A DNA stretch of 64,000 bases. Origin: Aldehydirespirator sp965116665. GTDB taxonomy: Bacteria > Actinomycetota > Acidimicrobiia > Acidimicrobiales > Aldehydirespiratoraceae. The DNA is taken from assembly GCA_965116665.1 (NCBI GenBank), contig OZ220709.1, forward strand, positions 868,001 to 932,000. The letters are read 5' to 3'. Position numbers and translations under genes: made by a program. Below the pieces are notes generated by a model. That model was given only the letters and a program-made list of their open reading frames with translations, was not told the origin of the DNA and searched no databases. How positions within the stretch are numbered: the stretch's first letter is position 1; each line of letters opens with the position of its first letter. Shown piece after piece: positions 35,278-43,983 of this stretch.

Positions 35278-36221
35278 TAGCTGACCACGGCCTCCACGAT
35301 CAGGTCGATCACGGTCGCGGCCTCCGCGTCCCAGACGATGTCGTGGGAAGGCGGGGCGGACTTGTCGAGGGCTGCCGGCGGGCGCACATCGGTCACTGTC
35401 ATGCCCCGGGTGTGCTCGCCGTGCAACTCCACCGCCACCGGGTGCGTCGACCGGCGGAACAGGTGGGGGTGAGTGACCGCGATAATTGCGGTGGCGTCGT
35501 GCACCGGGGCCGCCTCCAGGCCGAACTCGCGGCACCGGGCGTAAGCGAACTCCAACAGGCCCGCCGCGAACTCGGCCGCCGGAGTGCCCGCCGAGCGCAT
35601 CCTGGCCGCCTCGTCGCCGCCGAGCAGCACCCTGTGGGTGACGTCCAGTCCGACCATGGTCAACGGGGCTGCCTCGCGGAACACGATGGCGGCCGCCTCG
35701 GGATCGGCCCAGACGTTGAACTCGGCCACCGGGGTGACGTTCCCGGCGTGGGCGCCCCCGCCCATGATCGTGAGACCGGCCAGACGGCTTCGCAGGTCCG
35801 GGTCGCGTCTCAGCGCGAGGGCCACGTTGGTGAGCGGGCCCACCGCCACCAGATGCAGGTCGTCGACGGAGCGGGCTGTGTCGCACAGGAAGGCCACCGC
35901 GTCCTCCGAGGCCACCGACCTCCTCAGTTCGGGCAGAGCCACATCCCCCAGCCCGGTGGCTCCGTGGATGCGGGCCGCGTCCATGGCGGGAGCGACCAGG
36001 GGGCGGGCCGCGCCCCGGTGCACGGGCACGTCCAGTCCGGCGATCTGAGCGGTCACCAGCGCGTTGTGGGTGGTGTGGTCGATGCCGACGTTGCCGTTGA
36101 CGGACGTGATCCCCACCAACTCGCCGAAGTGGGCCGCAGTGAGGATGGCGATGGCGTCGTCAAGCCCGGGGTCGCAGTCGAGCACGATCCTGGGTCGGTC
36201 ATCGGCAATGCCGGCGGTCAT
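35274..36221 (-). CDS. Inosine-uridine-type nucleoside hydrolase
   Basis: 315 residues with the family's calcium-binding N-terminus DCDPGLDDAIAILTA and the motifs GPLTNVALALRRDP and MGGGAHAGNVTPVAEFNVWA. It cleaves ribonucleosides to base and ribose; exact specificity (pyrimidine, purine or mixed) cannot be read from the sequence. It lies 9 nt downstream of ribokinase, which would phosphorylate the released ribose, and 2.7 kb from the pyrimidine-catabolic genes. Confidence 0.93.
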   Translation of the reverse strand: MTAGIADDRPRIVLDCDPGLDDAIAILTAAHFGELVGITSVNGNVGIDHTTHNALVTAQIAGLDVPVHRGAARPLVAPAMDAARIHGATGLGDVALPELRRSVASEDAVAFLCDTARSVDDLHLVAVGPLTNVALALRRDPDLRSRLAGLTIMGGGAHAGNVTPVAEFNVWADPEAAAIVFREAAPLTMVGLDVTHRVLLGGDEAARMRSAGTPAAEFAAGLLEFAYARCREFGLEAAPVHDATAIIAVTHPHLFRRSTHPVAVELHGEHTRGMTVTDVRPPAALDKSAPPSHDIVWDAEAATVIDLIVEAVVSY

Positions 36222-36230
36222 GGGCCGAGC

Positions 36231-37172
36231 CTAGAGGCCGAGGAGTTGATCGACTTCGGACCGGGTCGGCAGCGACGGCTGGGCGCCCGGCCGCAGCGTG
36301 GCCGCAGCTCCTACCCGAACAGCCCACTCGGCGGCCCGCACCAGGTCGGCACCGTCGGCCAGCGCGTCGGCAAGCGCTCCGCAGAAGGCATCGCCGGCCG
36401 CGGTGGTGTCCACCGGCTCGATCCGGGGCGCGGGTACATGGGTGGCGTCGGTGGGGGTGACGACCATCGCGCCCGCCGCTCCCAGGGTCACCACCGCAGC
36501 CGCGACCGGCAAGCCGCGGGCCAGGGCCACTGCCGTGTCCGGGTCGACCTCGCCGATGGCCGACAGCCCGGTGTAACCGGCCAGCGTGGCCAGTTCGGTC
36601 TGGTTGGGCACGATCACGTCCACGCCGTCGAGCAGATCGTCCGCCAGCATGGAGGCCGGGGCGGGTGCCGGGTTTAGCACCACCGTGCCGCGGGCTCGGC
36701 GCACCGCAGCCTCTACCGCCTCCAGTGGCACCTCCAATTGCAGCAGCACGACGGCTGCAGTCCCGAGGACCTCGGCGGCTCCGGCCACATCGCCCGGGCT
36801 GAGGCGGCCGTTGGCGCCCGGGCTCACCACGATGGTGTTGTCGCCGCCGGCGTCCACCGCAATGAGCGCCGTTCCGCTGGGAGTTCCATCGGTGGTAAGA
36901 ACGTTGGCGGTGTCGACGCCCGCAGCGGTTAGCGCCGACCTGAGGATCGTGGCTGAGTCGTCGTCGCCGACCCGTCCGATCATGGCGACCCTCCGGCCGA
37001 GACGGGACGCGGCTACCGCCTGGTTGGCGCCCTTGCCGCCGGGAATGAGCCGCAGATCGCCGCCCAGCACGGTCTCGCCCGCCAAAGGGATCGTCTCAAC
37101 CGCGACCACGAGGTCGAGGTTGGCGCTGCCCACGACCGCAACCTCTGGCCTCCTCGCTCGATCGTCGGACAC
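36231..37172 (-). CDS. rbsK: Ribokinase
   Basis: 313-residue PfkB-family kinase: GSANLDLVVAVETIPLAGET at the start, GGKGANQAVAASRLG, and the catalytic/anion-hole motif DTTAAGDAFCGALADAL with Asp as base. It phosphorylates ribose at O5. It heads a two-gene unit with nucleoside hydrolase, so ribose from nucleosides is the probable substrate. The gene is divergent from the SIR2-domain gene. Confidence 0.93.
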   Translation of the reverse strand: MSDDRARRPEVAVVGSANLDLVVAVETIPLAGETVLGGDLRLIPGGKGANQAVAASRLGRRVAMIGRVGDDDSATILRSALTAAGVDTANVLTTDGTPSGTALIAVDAGGDNTIVVSPGANGRLSPGDVAGAAEVLGTAAVVLLQLEVPLEAVEAAVRRARGTVVLNPAPAPASMLADDLLDGVDVIVPNQTELATLAGYTGLSAIGEVDPDTAVALARGLPVAAAVVTLGAAGAMVVTPTDATHVPAPRIEPVDTTAAGDAFCGALADALADGADLVRAAEWAVRVGAAATLRPGAQPSLPTRSEVDQLLGL

Positions 37173-37222
37173 GGCAAGATCGTAGTTGTGGCGCCTCCGT
37201 CGAGTCCTGCCAAAGCCGGTGT

Positions 37223-37251
37223 TTGACGAATATCAGAATCATATGAACAAT
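37223..37251 (+). promoter_or_regulatory. Candidate promoter of the SIR2-domain gene
   Basis: TTGACG at 37223-37228, 17 nt, then AACAAT at 37246-37251, in a short A+T-rich block. Transcription would start near 37258, two or three bases before ATG 37261, so the message may be leaderless. Confidence 0.45.
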
Positions 37252-37260
37252 ATTGAAGAC

Positions 37261-40200
37261 ATGTCTCAGACCGCTGGTAGCATAAGCAGCGTGAGAGTTG
37301 GGGACGCAGAACTGCCCGGGGACCTGGTCTCCGCGCACGCTGACGGGCGCCTCGTGCTGTTCGTGGGCGCCGGGGTGTCCATACCGGCACCGTCCGGCCT
37401 TCCGACGTTCCGAGAGTTGGCGCAGCGGATCGCCGACGACAGCGAGTTTCCTTGCAACGAGTCCGACCTTGAGAAGCCCGACGAACTCCTCGACCGGGTT
37501 GCCAGCCGCGGTGTGGATGTCCACCTGCGGGTAAAGGACTTGATCGAGCGGGAGGATTCCGGACCGAACGAACTGCACGAAGCCGTCGTCGACCTTGCAA
37601 TCGCATCCCCCGCGCCACGGATCGTCACAACCGACTACGACCGCCATCTCTCGTGCTTCCTGCCCGACGGAGTCGACGAGTTCGAGGCACCTGCTTTGCC
37701 TCCGGGCAACGACTTCCGAGGCCTCGTCTACTTGCACGGCTCGGTACGCCAGGATCCGAGCCGCCTGGTGGTCACTGAGACGGACTTTGCGCAGGCCTAC
37801 CTGTCGGATGAGTGGGCGCTGCGCTTCCTCCAGAAGCTGTTCGCAGACCTCGCAGTCCTGTTCGTCGGGTATCGGCTCAACGACACGCTGATGCAGTACC
37901 TGCTTCGAGCTCTGTCGCCCAGTGCCGAGGTGTACGCACTGACAGACAAGCCAGAGGATCCTCGCTGGCGCCGTCACGGTGTCGATCCTGTGGGCTACGG
38001 GACCCATGAGCAGCTGCCCGGCTTGATCCGGCGGTGGGCTGGCATGGCGCGGATGGAGATGCTGGACCACGACCGGCGCATTCGCGCCATCGTCTCGGGC
38101 GAACCGCCACTGCTACCCGAGGACGAGTCGTACCTCGAAGCGGCCGCCGCTGATCCCGACCTGGTCAGTCTGTTCACCGCCCACGCTCGGGGCTTGGGAT
38201 GGCTCCGCTGGATGAGCGCTCAGCCACAGTTCAAGGCATTGTTCGATCCCTCTGCATCGTTCGGCAGCACGGAGCGCAGCCTGGGTTCATGGTTCGTCCG
38301 CCACTATGCAGTCGAACCGGACCACGTCGAAGAGGCCCTATGCCTCGTCGCCAGCAACGGCGGTCTGGTCAACCGCGAATTGTGGTTCTCAGTCGTACAG
38401 TCGTTCTCGCTCTCCGGCCAGGCTCGCTCGGAGGCGGTCAACCGCTGGATCCCGGTGCTGGCACACACGATGCCTCCGGGATGCAACGACTGGCTCGGGA
38501 TGCTGCTGGCGGGCTGCGAAATGCCCCGGGACCGGAACTTCGTCCTGGTGCTGCTCGATCGCATCCTCGAGCCGCGACTGACCGTTGCCCGCTTCGAGCC
38601 GGGACGCATGGAAGTCGTCGCCGGCGCTGAGGAGTCGTGGATTCAGAGCGTCACCAGCGAGTGGCTCGAGTCGAGCGGAGCGAGCTTGGCACAGGATCTG
38701 GCTCCGCTCCTTGATCGACACCTCCGACATTTCTTCCTGCTCTCCAAGACGCTCAACCCGACTGGAGGCGAGTGGAGGCTTGATGGCCGGAATCGAGCCG
38801 CGATCGAGAGCCGGGGAGAGGAAGGGCGCGATAGCGGTGTCGATCTGCTGATCGACGGGGCCCGAGATGTGATTGAGATCTTGGTAGCTGACACGCCTGA
38901 GGCCGCAGATCCGTACCTACGGGAGTGGAGCGGGCATGAGTGGCCCGTTATGCGACGGCTTGCCGTTCAGGGATGGGTCAAGCGGCAGGATCGCTCAGCC
39001 GACGAGAAGCTCCTGTGGCTCGGCCGGTCGGGTCTGTTGATGGACGGTCTGCTACGGCCCGAGGTGATGCGGCTGCTGAAGGCAACTCTGCCGAAGGCAT
39101 CCTCCGATGTTGTCGAGACCCTGGTCGAGCAGGCCTGCGCGGCGCGCCGGCCTGACGAGCTGTACGCCTACCGCCTTCTGGGCTGGATCGCGGAGCATGC
39201 TCCCGGGGCCGTAGCGGCGAACGGCGTGCTCGCAGAGCTGCAATCAAGCCATCCCGACTGGCGGCCGTTGACGGATCCAGACTTCCGGACCTGGCAGGCG
39301 CTTCCAGCAGAAGACCTGATGGAGCCACTGGAGCTGCAGGATCTCCACGACCGCATTCAGGCCGACGCCGCGGCAGCGGTCGCAGGCCTAGTCAATGAGA
39401 AGGACGAACGGGCCGGGCGCGGCATCGGCTGGATTGACGCACTGGATGCGCTCTTCTCGACGGTTGTCGAGCACTTTGAGGACGGAGTTGAGGTTCTTGA
39501 GGTGCTGGGTCGCGAGCCGACCGCTGCGCCGGATCTGGAACGAGACTTGGGCAAAGCCGTGCTGAGCGGCTGGAAGCACGCCAGAGCGGTCGCATCGCTG
39601 CCCGACGAGCAGTGCACCCGCCTCGCTGGCTTGCTGCCCGATGTGTGGGAGCTCGGCCTGCGGCGCTGGGGGGACGGCAAGACGACCTTCGATGACTTCG
39701 GGTGGTTGGAGAGCGCTGATAGTCACTGGGCTGGGGGGATTGTTGAGCTGTGGCTTGAGGTGGCTCAAGCTGCGAGACGAAGTGGGGGCGACGCATGGAG
39801 CGGACTGCCAGATGCGGTCAAGACAGTTCTGGAGACGATCGTCGGCGGTGATCACAAGGCCGCGTGCCTCGCTCAAGTCGTCGTGGCAACGCGGCTCCAC
39901 CTGCTCTTCCAGCTCGATGAGCCGTGGTGCCGGGACAACGTCCTGCCCATGCTCGATCCTTCGGTTGATGAGTATCGGGCTGTCCGATGCTGGGAGGCCT
40001 ACCTGTCGAGGGGTCGGGCAAGCGAGGAACTCTTGCTTGCTGGCCTGCTGGATCACTTCGTCGCCATGACGCCCTTGGTGGATCGGCTGTCTCATCGGCA
40101 TGCCAAGGTTCGGTCGTCCTACGCCGGGTTGGCGGCGAGCGTTTGCGTCGACACAACCATCGACCCGTTGGGAGACGGGTGGCTGCGGACGTTTGTCGCT

Positions 40201-40773
40201 TCGGCAGACATCGACACCCGGGTCGATTGGATTCACGAGATCACGCGGGGAATGTCGAACCTGTCGGCTGATACCGCCGACGCCCACTGGTCTAGGTGGA
40301 TGCGTCGCTACTGGGAGGATCGTCTGGCCAGCATCCCGGTGGCCGTAACGCCGGAGGAGGCCTCGGCCATGGCAGAGTGGCCCGTCCTGCTGGGACACTC
40401 CTTTCGGGAAGCCGTGGACCTAGTGCTCCAGTCTCAGGCAACTGTGGGCGGCGGGTCCCGCCTGCTCCGCACACTCGCGGATGTCGACCTGCCCCAGGAC
40501 GGCAAGTCCCGACCCGACCACCTCATTGAGCATCCCGAGTCAACGGCTCTGTTGTTGACTCACTTGCTCCACAATGCCGAGACGTCGACTGACGATCTCC
40601 GGCTTCGGCACCTCACCGAGGTCGTCGCGCGGCTCGATGGGCTGCTCGACGCGCCGCGGATGAAGCCCGTCCTTAACGAGTTGCTCCGGCTTGGCTTCGG
40701 GGACTTCGTCGGGTGGCTTCAGTCGCAGCGAGAGACAGCGAACGAATCCACTCCAGCGGTTTCTCTGAGCTGA
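37261..40773 (+). CDS. SIR2-domain protein with large C-terminal region, defence-associated sirtuin-like
   Basis: About 1170 residues from ATG 37261 (GTG 37291 and earlier starts are possible). Residues 25-280 form a SIR2-like NAD-binding domain: LFVGAGVSIPAPSGLPTF near 33, IVTTDYDRHLS at 121-131, YLHGSV with His159, and LFVGYRLNDTLMQYLL near 200. The remaining ~890 residues are helical and Trp/Leu-rich without a family I can name with certainty; they resemble DUF4020-containing and DSR-type proteins. Such proteins act as phage-triggered NADases that deplete NAD+. Position 125 is Asp where the family motif TTNYD has its catalytic Asn. Codon use is less G+C-biased than in flanking genes, and the gene stands between unrelated metabolic genes, pointing to acquisition. 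Confidence 0.82.
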   Translation: MSQTAGSISSVRVGDAELPGDLVSAHADGRLVLFVGAGVSIPAPSGLPTFRELAQRIADDSEFPCNESDLEKPDELLDRVASRGVDVHLRVKDLIEREDSGPNELHEAVVDLAIASPAPRIVTTDYDRHLSCFLPDGVDEFEAPALPPGNDFRGLVYLHGSVRQDPSRLVVTETDFAQAYLSDEWALRFLQKLFADLAVLFVGYRLNDTLMQYLLRALSPSAEVYALTDKPEDPRWRRHGVDPVGYGTHEQLPGLIRRWAGMARMEMLDHDRRIRAIVSGEPPLLPEDESYLEAAAADPDLVSLFTAHARGLGWLRWMSAQPQFKALFDPSASFGSTERSLGSWFVRHYAVEPDHVEEALCLVASNGGLVNRELWFSVVQSFSLSGQARSEAVNRWIPVLAHTMPPGCNDWLGMLLAGCEMPRDRNFVLVLLDRILEPRLTVARFEPGRMEVVAGAEESWIQSVTSEWLESSGASLAQDLAPLLDRHLRHFFLLSKTLNPTGGEWRLDGRNRAAIESRGEEGRDSGVDLLIDGARDVIEILVADTPEAADPYLREWSGHEWPVMRRLAVQGWVKRQDRSADEKLLWLGRSGLLMDGLLRPEVMRLLKATLPKASSDVVETLVEQACAARRPDELYAYRLLGWIAEHAPGAVAANGVLAELQSSHPDWRPLTDPDFRTWQALPAEDLMEPLELQDLHDRIQADAAAAVAGLVNEKDERAGRGIGWIDALDALFSTVVEHFEDGVEVLEVLGREPTAAPDLERDLGKAVLSGWKHARAVASLPDEQCTRLAGLLPDVWELGLRRWGDGKTTFDDFGWLESADSHWAGGIVELWLEVAQAARRSGGDAWSGLPDAVKTVLETIVGGDHKAACLAQVVVATRLHLLFQLDEPWCRDNVLPMLDPSVDEYRAVRCWEAYLSRGRASEELLLAGLLDHFVAMTPLVDRLSHRHAKVRSSYAGLAASVCVDTTIDPLGDGWLRTFVASADIDTRVDWIHEITRGMSNLSADTADAHWSRWMRRYWEDRLASIPVAVTPEEASAMAEWPVLLGHSFREAVDLVLQSQATVGGGSRLLRTLADVDLPQDGKSRPDHLIEHPESTALLLTHLLHNAETSTDDLRLRHLTEVVARLDGLLDAPRMKPVLNELLRLGFGDFVGWLQSQRETANESTPAVSLS

Positions 40774-40800
40774 CGGCGTCCCCGCGCGCTCGTCGAGTTC

Positions 40801-41258
40801 ATGGTCGATGTCCGGCGGCACCCGCAGTTCGTCGAGTGGATGGAAGCGGTCGTCGACGTCTACAGCGGCGAGTCCCTCGGTGACGACGGCTGGGCGATCC
40901 GCCAGGAGATCAACGAGCTGATCCGAAGGCTGGAGGCGGTGGACGAACCGCCTCCGATGCCCTACGGCAAGCAGCTCTCGGGCACCAGTTCGATCTCTGG
41001 GAGCTCAGATGGCCACCGCTTGAGCGGGGCTCAGGACCCCTCGCCGGATCCGGTGAACCCATCATTCGTGTCCTGTACGGCTACGCCCGACCGGTGCGCG
41101 ACCCGACCTTTAGCGAGGTGGCCGTGGTCCTGCTGGGCGGCGACAAGTCGCGGTCGGTTGACAGCTGGTACGACGCTGCCGTGCCTGAGGCCGAGCGACG
41201 GCTGGTCGGCTGGTGCGACGAGCACCTCGCGTTCGTGCCGCGCCCGAGCGACGCATGA
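40801..41258 (+). pseudogene. RelE/HigB-like toxin gene with a frameshift
   Basis: From ATG 40801 one frame gives VDVRRHPQFVEWMEAVVDVY to PMPYGKQLSG. After a shift at the GGG run near 40980 the other frame gives HQFDLWELRWPPLERG, IIRVLYGYARPV and VAVVLLGGDKSRSV, ending at TGA 41258. Joined, this matches the phage-derived Gp49/HigB-type RelE toxins (k-L-x-G-x-x-L-W-E-L-R, then R-V-L-Y). One extra G would restore the frame, so a sequencing error is possible. It starts 28 nt after the SIR2 gene and may be co-transcribed with it. Confidence 0.6.
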
Positions 41259-41334
41259 CAGACCAGCGAAGACGTTGTCTCGCAACGGGCCCGAACTGCG
41301 GCTCCCCGCGGTGGCCGGCGGCGGCTGGTGCCCG

Positions 41335-42243
41335 TCACGCCGCAGCCGGGATCACGCAGTAGGTCAGCCCCATGTCCGACAGCCAGCGCCGGTAAGTGAC
41401 AGAGGTCTTGTCCGAGCGCACCGGCGTCTCGACCCGTGATCCGAGCGGCAGGCGCTTGGGTCTCTGGTTCTCGAGAATGGGCTTGTCCTGGCCGAAGATG
41501 AGCAACTGGAAGTGCTTGAGCAGCCGGTCGTCGTTCTCGTCGTCGAGCATCGACAGCAGCATGTGGGCCCGCGTGTTCACCTCGTCCATGGGCTGGCAGA
41601 AGATGGTGATGGCGTCCATGCGGGACTCGTCGATGGGGTTCGACTTGTACAGGATGGCGCAGTACGGGTGGGGCACCCGGTACACGTACTCGGTGAGCAG
41701 CCCGCCGTCGGCGTTGGCCGCCCCCACGGGCTGGAAGAACTCGCACTCGGTGGCGACGATCTCCCGTCCGTCGTCGACCAGGTCGACCTGGTACTCCTTG
41801 ACCTCGGTCAGAGGCTCGATTCCCAGGTAGCCGGAGTGGACGTAGGGGAAGTGGCCCATGTCGAGGAAGTTCTCCACCGCCCTCGGCGCCGAGGTGTGCA
41901 CCCCGATGCTGCCGGCCCACACGTTGTGGCGGTCGGGCTCGTGGAACTCGGGCAGATCGAACAGCTCTGCCTCCGGAGAGCCGAGGCTGGTCCAGAGATA
42001 GCCGAAGCCCTCGATCACCGGCAACGGTTCATCGAGGTCCGCGGCCGTGAATCGCGAGCCCTCGGGCAAGGCCGAAACGGATCTCCAGGCATGGATCCCA
42101 CCGCCGGCGCACACCCCGTAGGACACCGGCTCCCCGAGAAGTCGCGTCTCGTGGACGGCGCCGGGAAGCATCTCGACGACGGCCCCGACGGGGTGCCAGA
42201 GGTTCAGGGCGACCCGGTCGGCGCACCTCGGGACGGCCGTCAC
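41335..42243 (-). CDS. Aromatic-ring oxygenase-like protein without Rieske ligands
   Basis: 302 residues. The catalytic domain of PaO/VanA-type ring-hydroxylating oxygenases is recognisable: RAVENFLDMGHFPYVHSGYL gives the N-x2-D-x2-H-x4-H iron motif, and IFGQDKPILENQRPKR holds the expected third-ligand Asp. The N-terminal part starts like a Rieske domain (LNLWHPVGAVVEMLPG, then TRLLGEPVSYGV), but the C-x-H and C-x2-H pairs that hold the 2Fe-2S cluster are absent. The start overlaps the cyclase stop by 4 nt, so the two are coupled. Without a Rieske centre it either takes electrons differently or has another activity. Confidence 0.7.
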   Translation of the reverse strand: MTAVPRCADRVALNLWHPVGAVVEMLPGAVHETRLLGEPVSYGVCAGGGIHAWRSVSALPEGSRFTAADLDEPLPVIEGFGYLWTSLGSPEAELFDLPEFHEPDRHNVWAGSIGVHTSAPRAVENFLDMGHFPYVHSGYLGIEPLTEVKEYQVDLVDDGREIVATECEFFQPVGAANADGGLLTEYVYRVPHPYCAILYKSNPIDESRMDAITIFCQPMDEVNTRAHMLLSMLDDENDDRLLKHFQLLIFGQDKPILENQRPKRLPLGSRVETPVRSDKTSVTYRRWLSDMGLTYCVIPAAA

Positions 42244-43202
42244 AGCACCGCCACGGGGTTCACGGGAGAGCCGCAGGCACCCACGAACGGCTCCGGGTTG
42301 GCCTGCAGGAGGAACTCGTAGCGGCCCTCCTGCTCACAGGCCGCCGCCAGGGCTTCAAGATCCCAGTTCTGGCCCTGGGTCATGCCCATGTCCACCACGT
42401 GCGCGCAGTGCACGCCCAGAGCGTCGTCCCAGTCCGGTCCGGGGAAGACCTCGAAGATGTAGGTGTCGTTGGCGACCGCGGCCACATCATGGCGATGGAA
42501 CCACCGCACCGCGTCGAAGCCGGGGCCGGGGCTCGTGCCGTCGGAGTCGGGCCCGGTCACGTAGGGCAGCGCCCCCATCTCCCGGAACACCTGCATCCGC
42601 CCGGTGCGCAGCAGCACGATGTCGCCGGGGCGCATGGTCACCCGCCCGTGCTCGGCCGCCTCGTCGAGGTCGTCGGCGGTCACTTCGTGGTCGCTGGCGA
42701 GCCGCTCGAGTCCCTTGGCCGCGCAGATGTCGAGCAGCACCCCCCGGCCGGTGAGGTGGCGGACGTTCTCGATGCCGAGGACGGTGGCCCCGCCCATGGG
42801 ATTGATCGACGAGACGGGCACGCCGTTGTAGAGGGTGTTGTCGTAGCTCACGTGGGACAGGCCGTCCCAGTGGGTGGCGGCCTGAAGGGCCATGGTCACT
42901 ATGTCGTCGGAGAAGTGCGGGACCAGGCCCTTGCCGTCGGGGTCGCCGAGGTCGGGGCTGTGGATCTTCACCATGGCGTGCAGCGGGTTGATCCGGCCGT
43001 GCATCTGGCCGATCTGGACACCGTTGGAGTGGTGCAGGTCGAGAGCGCACGACACCCTCCGACCGGTGCGGACCAGCGACGCGGCGTGGGCCACCGCCTC
43101 ATCGCTGATCAGGTTGAGTGTTCCGAGGCGGTCGTCGTCGCCCCATCGTCCCCAGTTGCGGACCTCGTCGCGCAGCGCGAAGAAGGCGTCGGTGAAGCTC
43201 AT
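42240..43202 (-). CDS. Cyclase-family (kynurenine formamidase-like) metal hydrolase
   Basis: 320 residues of the putative-cyclase fold. The metal-binding segment reads ATHWDGLSHVSYDNTLYNG; further signatures are HLTGRGVLLDICAAKGLERL, MRPGDIVLLRTGRMQ, and HCAHVVDMGMTQGQNWDLEA. Relatives hydrolyse amides or lactones such as formylkynurenine or ring-cleavage products. Translational coupling to the oxygenase-like gene suggests both act on one cyclic substrate, which cannot be named from sequence. Confidence 0.85.
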   Translation of the reverse strand: MSFTDAFFALRDEVRNWGRWGDDDRLGTLNLISDEAVAHAASLVRTGRRVSCALDLHHSNGVQIGQMHGRINPLHAMVKIHSPDLGDPDGKGLVPHFSDDIVTMALQAATHWDGLSHVSYDNTLYNGVPVSSINPMGGATVLGIENVRHLTGRGVLLDICAAKGLERLASDHEVTADDLDEAAEHGRVTMRPGDIVLLRTGRMQVFREMGALPYVTGPDSDGTSPGPGFDAVRWFHRHDVAAVANDTYIFEVFPGPDWDDALGVHCAHVVDMGMTQGQNWDLEALAAACEQEGRYEFLLQANPEPFVGACGSPVNPVAVL

Positions 43203-43298
43203 CGTGTACCCGGTGCGGACGTCATGGCCGGGATACTAGCTTTGGCCCATGATCGGCCCGCAGTCTGGTCCCCCCGAGGTCCTGATGGGAGCGGACCG

Positions 43299-43838
43299 AT
43301 GACGTGGCTCTACGCGTTCATGCTGGCGGCCGGGGCACCGCTGCTGCTGTGGTTCGTGTTCACCGGTGGCGACACCGAGATGGAGATGGGCGGCGAGGCC
43401 GACGGGCTGTCGGAGGTATTCACGATCATCCCGCTCAGCAGCCTGGCCTTCGTGGCCACGTTCTTCGGGGCGACCGGGCTGGTATCGGAGTGGCTCGGAA
43501 CCGGTGCGATCTTCACGCTGCTGATGGCGGTCGTGGTCGGGGTGCTGGCTGGAGCGCTCAACAGCGCCGCCTTCGCCTTCCTGCGTCGCAGCGAGGCGTC
43601 CAGCGAGGTCAGCGACCGCGAGATCGAGGGGAGCATCGCCCGGGTGTCGTTGCCCATGTCGAACGAGCGGCGCGGCCGGATCGTTCTGACCGTGGCGGGA
43701 GCCCGCACCCAGATGACGGCCGCTCCCATAGATTCTCTCGACGGGGGCAAGGTCATCGAGGCCGGCGCCCGGGTCATCATCGTGCGTATCGAGGGCGGGG
43801 TCGCCCTGGTCACCCGCCTGGATCCCGAACTGGAGTAG
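43299..43838 (+). CDS. NfeD-like membrane protein
   Basis: 179 residues from ATG 43299. Two TM segments: WLYAFMLAAGAPLLLWFVFT at the N-terminus, and at about 45-90 IIPLSSLAFVATFFGATGLV plus IFTLLMAVVVGVLAGALNSA. A C-terminal OB-fold NfeD domain follows (EGSIARVSLPMSNERRGRIV; ARVIIVRIEGGVALVTRLD). These proteins occur next to flotillins and organise membrane microdomains; the next gene is a flotillin. Confidence 0.82.
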   Translation: MTWLYAFMLAAGAPLLLWFVFTGGDTEMEMGGEADGLSEVFTIIPLSSLAFVATFFGATGLVSEWLGTGAIFTLLMAVVVGVLAGALNSAAFAFLRRSEASSEVSDREIEGSIARVSLPMSNERRGRIVLTVAGARTQMTAAPIDSLDGGKVIEAGARVIIVRIEGGVALVTRLDPELE

Positions 43839-43983
43839 CCCGGAGCCCGAGAGGTTCGCTCCGACGCGTTTCGGAGTTGGCTGAGCTTCCAATCGACCTT
43901 GGCTGCCTCCGGGGGGAGGCTGGTACGCTCGGCCGGGCAGCGGGCTTGTAGAGACGCGCTCGGCGCGTGGGAGGGAAGGCGCA

